A stretch of 64,000 bases of DNA from the NCBI GenBank assembly GCA_018242445.1, contig JAFEBW010000032.1:62001-126000 (forward strand). The letters are read 5' to 3'. The notes beneath the pieces are model-generated. The model saw nothing but the letters and a program-made list of their open reading frames with translations, did no database searches and had not been told where the DNA came from. Below, one piece after another: positions 52,634 to 61,643 of this stretch. The first letter of the stretch is position 1; every line of letters starts with the position of its first letter. This stretch comes from Pseudomonadota bacterium (GTDB taxonomy: Bacteria; Pseudomonadota; Gammaproteobacteria; Xanthomonadales; Xanthomonadaceae). The position numbers were made by a program, and so were the translations under genes.

Positions 52634-53226
52634 GGGCAGGCTCCGGTGGCGGTAGTGGTTGCGACGATGTTGCCGGCGGTGATGCTGATGACCCGCTGGT
52701 TGCCGCTGGCGAGCTGCGACGTGCACACGATGGCGATGGTGCCGTTGAACGGCGTATCGGAGTTGGCCGTGGGTTGATACCCGACCCCCAACCCGGAGAA
52801 TCGCACCGCCGCAATGCCCGCGCTGCCGACCTGCAACGGCGCCACCATCCCCGGGGGCGCCACCCGCAACCGCGTGACCCCGGCCGCGCCCTGCGGTCGC
52901 GTATACACCGCGCCGCCTGTCGTTCCGCACGCCGCGCCCAGGGTGTCGCCCGAATTCAGAGCCTGCGTGCTGCCGCAGAACTGGGTGGTCGCATTGAGCT
53001 TGATGGCGTTAATCTGCGCCACATTGATCGCACTGACCAGCGCATTGGCGGTCGTGGCCAGCCGGTTGGACAAGATCATGTTGTTGAAGCTGGGCACGGC
53101 AACGAGAACCAGCACCGCCGCCACCGCAACGGTGACCATCAATTCGACGAGCGTGAACCCACCCGCGAACCCGCGAACGTCGCCGGGGCCTGTCGATACA
53201 CGCGGCGCATGCAAGCGATTCCCCAC
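52630..53226 (-). CDS. fimT: Minor pilin FimT/GspH (cluster 1)
   Basis: A 198-residue GspH/FimT-type prepilin with cleavage site AGG|FTLVELMVTVAVAAVLVLV and the FimT segment NALVSAINVAQINAIKLNA. GTG 53226, preceded by GAGGGG at six bases, is the likely start and gives a leader of about 23 residues. It is the first gene of minor-pilin cluster 1. FimT-type pilins have been linked to DNA binding during natural transformation in related bacteria; that role is not shown here. No promoter was recognised in 53227-53402. Confidence 0.87.
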   Translation of the reverse strand: MGNRLHAPRVSTGPGDVRGFAGGFTLVELMVTVAVAAVLVLVAVPSFNNMILSNRLATTANALVSAINVAQINAIKLNATTQFCGSTQALNSGDTLGAACGTTGGAVYTRPQGAAGVTRLRVAPPGMVAPLQVGSAGIAAVRFSGLGVGYQPTANSDTPFNGTIAIVCTSQLASGNQRVISITAGNIVATTTATGACP

Positions 53227-53402
53227 GTCGCACCCCTCGATGGTCGCTCGAACCGGTGATACCTTGAGCCAATGTCCGGCGTTCGGCAAGCACTCCGTGA
53301 CGAATGGGCCGTTCCAACCGATCAGCGGCCCTTGGGCGACGGCTGCGCGCGGGTCATTCTCCAGCGCCACGGTTACCGTGCCACGCTGCTCGCAGGACGC
53401 GA

Positions 53403-54353
53403 TCAGGGTGCGCAGCGCGCCGCCGGATGGCACAGATCGACTGCCACCAGCGGGACGAAGTACCGCTCGAATCCGGCATACGGCAGAGGCATGCGCGAGA
53501 TCGCATCGGCCACGCTCGTGCGCGCGACATCGTCGACCGGGCAATCGTCGAACCGGATCGGCAGGATCACCTGCCCTCCGCGTTGCTGGCGAAACCACAC
53601 GCGGCAATGGACACCGGCGGGTACGCGGATCGTGCGCCATTGCCGCAACAAGGCGTCTTGCAGGGCCTCGATGTAGGCCGACCGCGCAACGCCCGCGGCA
53701 TCCGCCGGCGCAACCGGCGAAGACGATGCGGCACTGCGCAGCGACGCCGATCCGGTCGAGCCGACAGCATCCGCCGACGCTACCGGCAACGGCGATGCGG
53801 GGCCCTGTGCTGCCGGCGCGGGTGCCATGTCCGGCGAGACGTGCGCCAATTGATTCTTGCGATCGACGAGCGAGCGCGTCGCAGGCTCGATCAACTGCAC
53901 GCGTATCGAGGCGTCCGCCGGCGGGCCTGCGTCATCGGCCAGCGTTTGCGGCGCGCGGGCATCGGGCCCAATGGCTTGCGCCGGCGGGGACGCCATGGCT
54001 TCGAGCGGGAACGATGGTGCGCTTTTCCGTGCACCGGGCATGGATGGCGCCGCACTCGGCATTCGCGATGCGCGGCCGCCGGCAGGGGATGCGGCGCGTT
54101 CGGATCGAACAACCTCGGCAGTCACGGCCGGCGCTCGCGCCGCTTGCGACGGCAAGGACGCAGCGGGATCGGCCGGCAGTACGGCGTGACGTGGCTGCAC
54201 GGTCAGCAAGGTCGCCATGATCGCGCGACCGAAGCCGTTGCCATGGTTGACCTCCGGCCGGATCAACCAGCCCCAGTACACGATGAAGGCCAGCAGCGCA
54301 TGGATGGCCAGCGACCCGGCCACCGCGCGCACCCTGGCAGAGCCCATGTTCAT
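53403..54353 (-). CDS. TolA/TonB-like protein between the pilin clusters
   Basis: A 316-residue protein. An N-terminal anchor with the TonB/TolA SxxxH motif (GSLAIHALLAFIVYWGW) is followed by a disordered Ala/Pro/Ser-rich region of about 180 residues. The C-terminal domain resembles TolA domain III (YIEALQDALLRQW, HCRVWFRQQRGGQV, DDCPVDDVARTSVADAISRM), including its cysteine pair. This architecture spans the periplasm and is driven by ExbBD/TolQR-type motors. Genuine tolA normally sits with tolQR-tolB-pal, so this is a paralogue in a pilus context. ATG 54353 is chosen; 54347 is equally possible. Confidence 0.75.
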   Translation of the reverse strand: MNMGSARVRAVAGSLAIHALLAFIVYWGWLIRPEVNHGNGFGRAIMATLLTVQPRHAVLPADPAASLPSQAARAPAVTAEVVRSERAASPAGGRASRMPSAAPSMPGARKSAPSFPLEAMASPPAQAIGPDARAPQTLADDAGPPADASIRVQLIEPATRSLVDRKNQLAHVSPDMAPAPAAQGPASPLPVASADAVGSTGSASLRSAASSSPVAPADAAGVARSAYIEALQDALLRQWRTIRVPAGVHCRVWFRQQRGGQVILPIRFDDCPVDDVARTSVADAISRMPLPYAGFERYFVPLVAVDLCHPAARCAP

Positions 54354-54506
54354 GGCGCCATCGTAGCGCCGCACATGCATGATGGGGCGCGGCAGGCGGG
54401 ACTCTGCGCCGCATCGGCGCGCGGCCGGCGTCGCCGGCATCGGAACGGCCGGCGCGCCCCCATGCCGGCCACGGAACCGGGGAAGGCTCCGCCCGGAACC
54501 TGCCGG

Positions 54507-54923
54507 CTACTGCGCCCAGCAGGTGCTCGTGCTGTCGCTGCCACCCGAATTCTTGGCGGAGCGGACGTTGGTGCTGGTCACGGTGAACGACGCGCAGGCC
54601 GTGTCGGCCGTCTGCGGGCCGGTCGGGCTGGCCGTCAGCGAATAGCTGGTCGCCGCCAGCGTGGACGCGAGCGTGTAGTAGCCGTTCTGCGAGGTCGTCG
54701 TCAACGCCGGGCAGTTGGTGGTGTAGGAAAAACTCTGCGCATAGCAGCGCTCGAGGATGGTCTGGTTGAGCGACAACAAGGAGTAGGCATCCGAGCGCCT
54801 GCCCCGCAGGACGTAGTTGTTGTAGGCCGGGATGGCGATCGCCGCCAGGATCATGACGATCAGGACGACGATCACCAGTTCCACCAGCGTGAAGCCTTGC
54901 TGCAAGCCGCGTCGCGCGATCAT
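54507..54923 (-). CDS. pilE: Type IV pilin-like protein PilE (cluster 2)
   Basis: A 138-residue prepilin with a short leader and cleavage site QQG|FTLVELVIVVLIVMILAAI (Glu5 present), then YNNYVLRGRRSDAYSLL and a head with a C-terminal cysteine pair. ATG 54923 is preferred because AGGA lies eight bases upstream; ATG 54938 overlaps the pilY1 stop. It ends minor-pilin cluster 2. It is shorter than, and well diverged from, its cluster 1 counterpart. Confidence 0.9.
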   Translation of the reverse strand: MIARRGLQQGFTLVELVIVVLIVMILAAIAIPAYNNYVLRGRRSDAYSLLSLNQTILERCYAQSFSYTTNCPALTTTSQNGYYTLASTLAATSYSLTASPTGPQTADTACASFTVTSTNVRSAKNSGGSDSTSTCWAQ

Positions 54924-54934
54924 GGTTGCATTCC

Positions 54935-57900
54935 TCATTTGATCTGCCACCAGCCGGAACGGGTCGGTTGATGCCCGCGCTCTTTCACCGTACCCACGCC
55001 CGGCGTGCCTTTGGATGATGTCTTGCTCACCACCTTGATGGCGCCCACGCCATTGGACAGGTTGGCGCGGATGATGGACGGCGTCGGCACATAGATCGTG
55101 CCCATCGACATGCCCACCGGGTTCTGGCCGAGGTACTGCTGGGCCGAGGAATTGAGGTTGCCCGAGCCATTCACGTCCAGCTCCGGCTTGCTGAACTGGC
55201 CGCCGTTGGCATAGGCCACATCCATCAGCCACGACACGCCGCCGATCGAACACAAACCCTTGCTCGGCGTGTAGGTGTCGAAGATGATGCCGCCATTTTC
55301 GACCACCGCCGGCGAAATGACGCGCTCACCCGACAGCGGCAGGTCGTAATACCAGCCGTACTGGGACGACCAGTTCACGGTGTTGTTGGACGTGGTGCGG
55401 ATGTCGTTCGGGAAGCCGGTGACGCTGGACGGAACCGTGGTGATCGTCTGCTGCTGCAACGACGACCGCGTGCGCGTGGTGGCCGAACCGTTGTCCCACA
55501 CGCCATAGAAGCTCTGCGTGTTGGTGTTGGTCAGGTCGAACGACTGCAGCAACTGGCCGGTTCCGAAGAACACCATCAACCCCAGGCTCGACGGGAAGTT
55601 GGGATTCAAGGTCAGCACCGGCGGCACCGTGATGGGCTGCGGATTGCCGCCGCTGTCGCGCGCCTGGAACAACAGCCGCACCTTCCACAAGGCGGGGTTG
55701 GACGCGCCCACGTCGATGGCCCACATGTTGCCCTGCAGGTCGCCCGCATACACCTCGTCCACCGGGAAGCCGAGCACGCCGCTGGAATTGGCCGCCACGA
55801 TGGTGGACAGGCCGTTGGGCAGCGCGGCATTGCAGGCTGTCGCCGGCACGCCCGGAGCCGTGCACAGGTTGATCTTGGCGATGACCGCACCGGATTCGGG
55901 CTTGACCGCGTAGAAGATCGGCATGCCGCTGGCGCTGTTGTAACCGTTGCCGAACATCACCGCAAAACCGGCCACGGTGGCGCTGCTCGAGGAATCGACG
56001 ACCGGGTTGGCCGCCGTACGCACGATGCTCGGCGCGCTGAAGCTCAGCCCCATGTCCGCATCGCTGAACTCCCACTTCACCGCGTTCGCCAGAGTGGCTT
56101 CGGAAGACAGGTTCTGCGGGTTGGTCACATCCAGCGCATAGATGGAATTGCCGCCGGCGTTTTCGCCGCCCACCAGCAAGGTGTGCCACTTGCCATCCGA
56201 ACCGAACAGCACATCGTTGACCTGCGGCGCGCCGTCCACGAAATACTGGTGGCTGGAGTTGTACAGGGGCGATGCCAGGTTGGCCAGGTTGCCGAACACG
56301 GCATTGGGCACGAAGGCGAATTTTTCATTGCCCGTGGTCGGGTCGATGGCGTGCAGCATGCCGTCGTTGGCGCCGGTATAAAGCACGTTCGGACGCGGCG
56401 TCGTCGCATACGTCTGCATGAAGCTCAGATAGGATGCGTCCTGATACGGGCCCATCGGCTGGCCGACATAGATCGGGTTGCTGTCGACGATGTCGCCCAG
56501 GATTCCGGAGCGATTGCGGAACGCGCCGCCATTGCGCACTTCCTGCGACGTATCGCCACGCAGGTATTGCACGCGCAGTTGCGCGTTGCTGAGCGTCGGC
56601 GGGGTTACGGCCGGGTCGCCGGGTTGCGCCAGTTGCCCTTGCTGGGTCGCGTTCAGGCTTGCCCAGCGGAAGGGAATGCCCGCACCGGAACCGCCTCCGG
56701 CAGGATTCCACGTCGCGATGTAGCGCCCGGTATTCCAGCCGCCTCCCGCAACCTGGCTGTTCAATTGGGTCTTGGTACTCCACGACGGAGAGGTCGCGAT
56801 CGCGCCGCTGGAGTTGATCGTGTAGGCGTCGATGTCGCCAGTCCAATCGGAGTACGGCGTATCGGAGGTATTGAACGATGCCTGATACACCTGCGAATTC
56901 GTGTTCAGGCTGCCCGAGTTGACCGCAATGGCGGTGCTCGAAAGATTCGCGCCCTGGATGGAGATCAGGATGCTGTTCAGGTCGTTGACCAGCGCGGTGG
57001 AGCTGTACGCCGGGAAGTAATTCGCGGTGCCGCCGGCCACGGCCATCGCCTTCAAGGTGGCGGCGGCCTGCGGATTGACCGTCGGCGCCACGCCGGCACC
57101 CAGGCCGATGACGTAGGTCTTGATCCCGGCGGAATTCAACGCCGCGATGGAGTTGACGGCGTCCGTCAGCGCCTGGTCGTTGGTCGTGCCCAGCGAACCG
57201 TCGCCGTTGAAGGTTGCCGTCACGCCATAACCCGTGCCCGAGTCGCTGCCCAGCGGCGGCCAGTTCTTGTTGGCCTTGTCCTGGGTGGGCAGGCCGTCGG
57301 AAATCAGGATCACGTATTGCTGGCTGCAACTGGGCTTGGTGACGGTACTCAGGTACGTCTTGGCATAGGCCATCAGGCCGCCGGTGGGCGATTGCACGGA
57401 CCACGACTTCAGCTCGCTGGTGCCGCCATTGTTGGTTTCCGGCGCCAGGGCGGGAGCGAATGCGTTGATGACCGCCGCCACCGAAGCCGGGGTGGGGCTG
57501 ACGCCGGCACTCTGCATCGCAACGGTGGTCTGCCCGCTGGTGCCGTCGGCGCTGCCGTAATAACCGAAGCCGCGCTTTTCATACATCACCTGCGGCGAAT
57601 ACGGCACGTAACCGGCGTTGGTCGGGCCGGTCTGGCGGATACCATTGGGCGTCGTGTTGGCATAGGTGACGGTGATGCCACCGTTGTTGTAATTGGTCAG
57701 GGTATAGCTGGGCGGGAACGGGGATGCCGGCGTGACCGCCCCATAATCGAGGAATACCGTTGCCAGGCCGCCACCTGCATACAGCACGTCGTTGACGCTG
57801 GCATCGTCGCTGGACTTGGCCACCAGCATGTACTGGTTCGACCCCAGCACGCCCGGTGCATACTGCGCGGCGATGCTCGTGCAGTAATTTTTCACGTTGG

Positions 57901-58522
57901 CCGATGCCGTCGTGTACTGGTAACAGGGGTTGGTCACCCACTTCTGCCCGACCGGATGCGTGCTGTTGTCGTTGCTGAACTGGAAACCGCCCGGCCCGGA
58001 CATCTGATAGAGCCACGTGGTGTACGGGTTGCCGGCGTTGCCCTTGTAACTGATCAAGGCAAAGTCGGTGTTTTGCGCGTACGTCGCAACGATCGCCTGG
58101 ATGCCGGCCTTGGCCACGTTCAGGCGGCTGTCGCTGTTGTCGACCAGATTGCCGCCGGAATTGACCGTGATCGCATCGGTGGCAGGCCCCGCAATCCCGT
58201 TGACCGGCGTGGTGAACCCGGAGGGCACGCTGAAATTCACGGGCGAACTGGAATTGGCCATCGAGGCGTCGCCGCCCGTCAACGACCCCGAACCGGTCAT
58301 GATCGCGCCGGACAGGGTGCCGTCCATCGATTGCGAGTTGCCGATCGCGAACACCACCTGCGGCCGCCCGGCGGTGGTGATGGTCAGCGGCACCTGCGAA
58401 ATCGCCAGCGGCGGCGGCGCGCCACCGGCAAGGGCGATCGGCAAGGGGCCGGAACCCGACAAGCCGGCGAGGACGACCAGCGTGCTGGTCAACAGGAGCG
58501 TGCGCGATGACATGAGTTTCAT
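54935..58522 (-). CDS. pilY1: PilY1-type pilus protein with VWA-like N-terminus
   Basis: A 1195-residue exported protein. Residues about 50-540 form a von Willebrand A-like region (QVVFAIGNSQSMDG, YVILISDGLPTQDKANKNW), with GNSQS where an intact metal site would be DxSxS. Residues about 680-1140 are the PilC/PilY1 beta-propeller (RPNVLYTGANDGMLHAID, EVYAGDLQGNMWAIDVG). The calcium loop before VYAGD is replaced by ANSSGVLGFPVDE, so the canonical DxDxDxxxD is lost. ATG 58522 has an AGGAAA site. It is the classical PilY1 layout, unlike the lectin-bearing copy in cluster 1. Confidence 0.92.
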   Translation of the reverse strand: MKLMSSRTLLLTSTLVVLAGLSGSGPLPIALAGGAPPPLAISQVPLTITTAGRPQVVFAIGNSQSMDGTLSGAIMTGSGSLTGGDASMANSSSPVNFSVPSGFTTPVNGIAGPATDAITVNSGGNLVDNSDSRLNVAKAGIQAIVATYAQNTDFALISYKGNAGNPYTTWLYQMSGPGGFQFSNDNSTHPVGQKWVTNPCYQYTTASANVKNYCTSIAAQYAPGVLGSNQYMLVAKSSDDASVNDVLYAGGGLATVFLDYGAVTPASPFPPSYTLTNYNNGGITVTYANTTPNGIRQTGPTNAGYVPYSPQVMYEKRGFGYYGSADGTSGQTTVAMQSAGVSPTPASVAAVINAFAPALAPETNNGGTSELKSWSVQSPTGGLMAYAKTYLSTVTKPSCSQQYVILISDGLPTQDKANKNWPPLGSDSGTGYGVTATFNGDGSLGTTNDQALTDAVNSIAALNSAGIKTYVIGLGAGVAPTVNPQAAATLKAMAVAGGTANYFPAYSSTALVNDLNSILISIQGANLSSTAIAVNSGSLNTNSQVYQASFNTSDTPYSDWTGDIDAYTINSSGAIATSPSWSTKTQLNSQVAGGGWNTGRYIATWNPAGGGSGAGIPFRWASLNATQQGQLAQPGDPAVTPPTLSNAQLRVQYLRGDTSQEVRNGGAFRNRSGILGDIVDSNPIYVGQPMGPYQDASYLSFMQTYATTPRPNVLYTGANDGMLHAIDPTTGNEKFAFVPNAVFGNLANLASPLYNSSHQYFVDGAPQVNDVLFGSDGKWHTLLVGGENAGGNSIYALDVTNPQNLSSEATLANAVKWEFSDADMGLSFSAPSIVRTAANPVVDSSSSATVAGFAVMFGNGYNSASGMPIFYAVKPESGAVIAKINLCTAPGVPATACNAALPNGLSTIVAANSSGVLGFPVDEVYAGDLQGNMWAIDVGASNPALWKVRLLFQARDSGGNPQPITVPPVLTLNPNFPSSLGLMVFFGTGQLLQSFDLTNTNTQSFYGVWDNGSATTRTRSSLQQQTITTVPSSVTGFPNDIRTTSNNTVNWSSQYGWYYDLPLSGERVISPAVVENGGIIFDTYTPSKGLCSIGGVSWLMDVAYANGGQFSKPELDVNGSGNLNSSAQQYLGQNPVGMSMGTIYVPTPSIIRANLSNGVGAIKVVSKTSSKGTPGVGTVKERGHQPTRSGWWQIK

Positions 58523-58562
58523 GATTGTTTCCTATTTCCCTGTGCGCCCGGCATGCTGGCGC

Positions 58563-59102
58563 TTACTGCACGGAAGTGTCCTGGAGGAGCACGGGTGTCG
58601 TGCCGTCGGGCCCGACGCCATTGGCCGTCACCCGGAACACCTGCAGGATGCCGCCATTGCACCCGTAGGACGAACTGCAAAAACTCTGACCCGGTGCGGC
58701 AACGGACGGCAGTTGTTCGATGATGACTTGCGCGGTGGATTGCGAATATGCCGAATTGGTGTACGAGCCGCTGGGCAGAATCCCAGATCCGGTCCACGAA
58801 AACGCGGGCTGCGCCCATTGCGGCAGACTCGACCAGTTGAACGTGTAGGTGCCGTTGGTGTTGAGGGAAAAACCGTTCAACACCGCCCCGTTCAGCACCT
58901 GATTCTGGCCGTTGATGAGTGCGCCTTCACTGGTCGTCAGCCCCATCTGCGCCGCCCACGCGGCGCTCGCCAGGCGGTTCTGGTTGGCCACCAGCTGCAT
59001 CGCGACCAGCGCGATGATGCTCAGGACGATCAGCAGCACCAAGCCGACGAACAAGGCGAAGCCTGCCTGACCACGATGGCGGATGATGGCGGTCGCGTTC
59101 AT
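58563..59102 (-). CDS. pilX: Minor pilin PilX (cluster 2)
   Basis: A 179-residue prepilin-like protein with leader QAG|FALFVGLVLLIVLSIIALVA. Glu5 is absent, as in other PilX proteins. The segment ASAAWAAQMGLTTSEGALIN follows the membrane helix, and there are two cysteines in FCSSSYGC. It overlaps pilW by four bases; pilY1 follows after 40 bp. Confidence 0.88.
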   Translation of the reverse strand: MNATAIIRHRGQAGFALFVGLVLLIVLSIIALVAMQLVANQNRLASAAWAAQMGLTTSEGALINGQNQVLNGAVLNGFSLNTNGTYTFNWSSLPQWAQPAFSWTGSGILPSGSYTNSAYSQSTAQVIIEQLPSVAAPGQSFCSSSYGCNGGILQVFRVTANGVGPDGTTPVLLQDTSVQ

Positions 59103-60226
59103 AGCGATACATTCCTGATTTGTTCGGTGATCTCGAAGACGTGCCGCAAACGGGTATCGGTCGGCACGGTCACGGTCGTCCCGAGGACGTTGAAGGTCGT
59201 GGCGCCGCCGGTCGGGTTGGAACCCAGCGCGCCCTCGATCAGGAAGCCGATGCGCACGGCGCCGACCATGGTCCAATCCGCGACCGCACCCGCCGGCAAC
59301 CAGCGGTAATTGCCGGCGTTGTTCACGCCATAGAGCACCTGCATGTTTTCCACCCCGGGCACGATCGGCGTACCCACCCACGCCCCACCCACGAGGGTGG
59401 CCCGGTACAACGCACTTTGCCCGCCGGCACCCTGCGCCACGTAGAACGCCTGTTGCTGCAACGGCACGAACTGCGACCCCAACGGGAACTTCACCGGCAG
59501 CAGGGACGACGTGTTGCCCGGCGCGCCTGCGCCGTGGGTGATGGTCACCGCCGAACCGGACCCCGATTGCCCGGTGATCATGAACACGGCCGATTTGCCG
59601 CAATCGGAAATGGAACCCGGCGTCGGCAGCCCCACGTTGGACAATGTGGAAACCACGTTGCTGACGCTGTTGTCGGTGACGACGAAATGATCGGCCGTGG
59701 GGTCGATGCTGTTGACCCCTGCCGGGGCGGTGCCGGGCATCTCGCCGGACAAGACCAGAACGTCGTTGCCCGGCTCGGCGGCAATGCCCGCCGACCCGAA
59801 CGAAGCATCCATGGCCGGCGTCCAGTGGGAGGCCGTCGCATCGTTGGCGGCATTGTCCGCGGTGATGGTGACCGTGTTGGCGCCGGTACCGGAAACCGTG
59901 CCGGGGGTACCGGTCGCGTCGTAGCCCTGCACCGCGAGCTGGTAGTTGTTCACCAGCGGCCCCGGCCCGGAAATCAGGTTCACCGAGGCCTTGGTCAGCG
60001 TGCCGCAGCCGCCGAAACCGGCGCCACGCACCGCCGGGGAGATGATCGCGCTGATCGCGTTGTCGGCGTTCTGGATCGACGATTGCGCATGGGAGCTGCT
60101 GTAGATCTGCTTCATCGCAACGAAAATCGCGACGATGCCGAGCACGACCAGAATGCCCAGCGTGAGGGCGATCATGACCTCGATCAGGGTGAAGCCGCCC
60201 GCGCGGCGCACGCCGGCGCGGATCAC
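59099..60226 (-). CDS. pilW: Minor pilin PilW (cluster 2)
   Basis: A 375-residue prepilin with cleavage site AGG|FTLIEVMIALTLGILVVLGI and Glu5. The PilW-type region SSIQNADNAISAIISPAVRGAG leads into a large beta-rich head. The start is GTG 60226, overlapping the pilV stop (GTGA) with GGAG eight bases upstream. It pairs with PilX in the minor-pilin priming complex. Confidence 0.9.
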   Translation of the reverse strand: MIRAGVRRAGGFTLIEVMIALTLGILVVLGIVAIFVAMKQIYSSSHAQSSIQNADNAISAIISPAVRGAGFGGCGTLTKASVNLISGPGPLVNNYQLAVQGYDATGTPGTVSGTGANTVTITADNAANDATASHWTPAMDASFGSAGIAAEPGNDVLVLSGEMPGTAPAGVNSIDPTADHFVVTDNSVSNVVSTLSNVGLPTPGSISDCGKSAVFMITGQSGSGSAVTITHGAGAPGNTSSLLPVKFPLGSQFVPLQQQAFYVAQGAGGQSALYRATLVGGAWVGTPIVPGVENMQVLYGVNNAGNYRWLPAGAVADWTMVGAVRIGFLIEGALGSNPTGGATTFNVLGTTVTVPTDTRLRHVFEITEQIRNVSL

Positions 60227-60717
60227 AGCAGCGTCTCCAGCTGGAAGGTGCGGCGGTTGCTGCTGGAATGCAGGGTGGTGCCGGCGGGCGTGTCGTCGAA
60301 ACTGACCGTGGTCACCACGTCGTAATTGTTGTTGGCCGTCAGCGTCACCGTCACCGTGGCATTGGCCCCGGGCAGGGTGGTGTTGACGACGTTGAGCCAT
60401 TGCCACACGTCATAGGCTGCCAGTTGCGCGCCACTGCATGGGCCGGATCCGGATGGATCGCACATCATTCCGGGGGCGGTGATCGACCCGCCGGTATAGC
60501 TCACGTTGTAACTGCCGGACTGCGCCGCTGCGCTGTTCTGGCGCATCCGCGCGATGATGTCGCTGGCCAGTTGCGAGCTCTGCTGCGCCAGATAGCCGCT
60601 GTTGGTCGAACGGTGCACGGTGACCAGCACGGCGGCGATGCTCATCATGCACAACGACACAATCAGCACCGCGATGAGCACTTCCAGCAAGGTGAAGCCC
60701 GTTTGCATCTTGCGCAT
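60223..60717 (-). CDS. pilV: Minor pilin PilV (cluster 2)
   Basis: A 164-residue prepilin with a very short leader (MRKMQTG) before FTLLEVLIAVLIVSLCMMSI, with Glu5. The PilV-like segment LAQQSSQLASDIIARMRQNSA follows. ATG 60717 is chosen because GAGGAG lies eight bases upstream; GTG codons at 60726 and 60723 are in frame but lie within or next to the ribosome-binding site. It overlaps pilW by four bases. Confidence 0.9.
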   Translation of the reverse strand: MRKMQTGFTLLEVLIAVLIVSLCMMSIAAVLVTVHRSTNSGYLAQQSSQLASDIIARMRQNSAAAQSGSYNVSYTGGSITAPGMMCDPSGSGPCSGAQLAAYDVWQWLNVVNTTLPGANATVTVTLTANNNYDVVTTVSFDDTPAGTTLHSSSNRRTFQLETLL

Positions 60718-60729
60718 CGCCACCACTCC

Positions 60730-61329
60730 TCAAGGACAAGTCAGGGCGCCACCGTTGGGATCCAGGCCCGGGGTTTCGGAGTTCTGGACGTACCCGCCGA
60801 CGTTGACCAACACCGAACGCGCATACGCGCTGCCCCGCGAATCGCAGAAAGTGAACAGGCTCACCCCCGTGGCAGGCAGGCCCGAAACCAGGCCTCGCGG
60901 GGTGAACGTGATGGGGCTTGCGCCGCCGCTGGACTTGATCGTCACGCCCGTCACGGCGACCTTGCCCGCCGAAAGCAGGGTGGGCGCACCGACGGCCGGC
61001 GTGGAAACCACCCCCCAGCCCGTATTCCAGTCCGCCGAACACGTGGTCGACGTTTGGCTGGCCGTGGGGCACACCACGATGGGTTGCCCGCCCCGCATGG
61101 CCCCGTTGCGTGCGTACTGCAAGGAGTTGATCAGGGTGTTGACCGCGCTGGTCTGGCGACCGTTGGCCATCGTGCTGCTGAAACTCGGCAACGCCATGGC
61201 CACGACGGTCGCCACCACGAGGATGGTGATGACCAGTTCCACCAACGTGAACCCATGCGCCGCCGATCCCGGAGAGGGCCATGCCCGCCTCGGGTGTACA
61301 TCGGCTGTCTTGCTGGGAGTGTCTGTCAC
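60730..61329 (-). CDS. fimT: Minor pilin FimT/GspH (cluster 2)
   Basis: A 199-residue GspH/FimT prepilin with cleavage site AHG|FTLVELVITILVVATVVAM and the FimT-typical LINSLQYARNGAMRGGQPI. The start is GTG 61329 with GAGAGGGG six bases upstream, which gives a leader of about 28 residues. It heads minor-pilin cluster 2 and is divergent from a LytS/AlgZ-like kinase gene. Confidence 0.88.
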   Translation of the reverse strand: MTDTPSKTADVHPRRAWPSPGSAAHGFTLVELVITILVVATVVAMALPSFSSTMANGRQTSAVNTLINSLQYARNGAMRGGQPIVVCPTASQTSTTCSADWNTGWGVVSTPAVGAPTLLSAGKVAVTGVTIKSSGGASPITFTPRGLVSGLPATGVSLFTFCDSRGSAYARSVLVNVGGYVQNSETPGLDPNGGALTCP

Positions 61330-61643
61330 TGGATTCCCCTCTCCATCCGCACCGACCCTTCGCGGCCCCGGGAACGATACAGGGTTTGCAAGATGCGCAA
61401 GACCTGCCGCACGAAACCCGCACCGACCGGCCTGAACCGCGCACCGGCTGCCACCGACCCGACCGCTTCCGCCTGCAACGACGTACACGCCACGCCGACG
61501 TTGCAGCAACCGCGGCGACGATAAGGCGTCGGCTCCGGGGACGGCAAGCTTGACCCGACCAGCGAGGCAATCCGGCGCATGTGCGGCACGCGCCACCGGG
61601 CAAGCGAGGTGGCCCCGCTGGCATGGCTTGCCGCCAGCGGGGC
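61330..61643. other. Divergent control region between fimT and the kinase gene
   Basis: This 314-bp region must hold the promoter of minor-pilin cluster 2 and of the kinase. No clear -35/-10 pair, RpoN site or palindromic operator stands out. The only notable structure is the 10-bp inverted repeat at 61613-61642. Open frames across it are fragmentary and not called. Confidence 0.7.
61613..61642 (+). promoter_or_regulatory. Hairpin abutting the kinase start codon
   Basis: CCCCGCTGGC (61613-61622) and GCCAGCGGGG (61633-61642) form a perfect 10-bp stem with a 10-base loop (ATGGCTTGCC). The stem ends two bases before ATG 61644, so in the mRNA it would cover the region where the ribosome binds. 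It could limit translation, or indicate that initiation is really at the ATG in the loop (61623), which has GAGGTG upstream. Confidence 0.55.

Noticed and set aside
54354..54506. Terminator after pilE of cluster 2
   Set aside because: Only short GCCGGC self-complementary stretches are present, with no stable stem plus T-run.
55000..58500. Plus-strand open frames opposite the second pilY1
   Set aside because: They are low-complexity antisense frames; the pilY1 protein has a signal peptide and recognisable VWA-like and propeller segments.
61620..61635. RpoN (sigma-54) promoter-like TGGCATGGCTTGC near the pilin operon
   Set aside because: Spacing between the GG and GC elements is too short for a -24/-12 promoter, and the sequence is part of a perfect hairpin.
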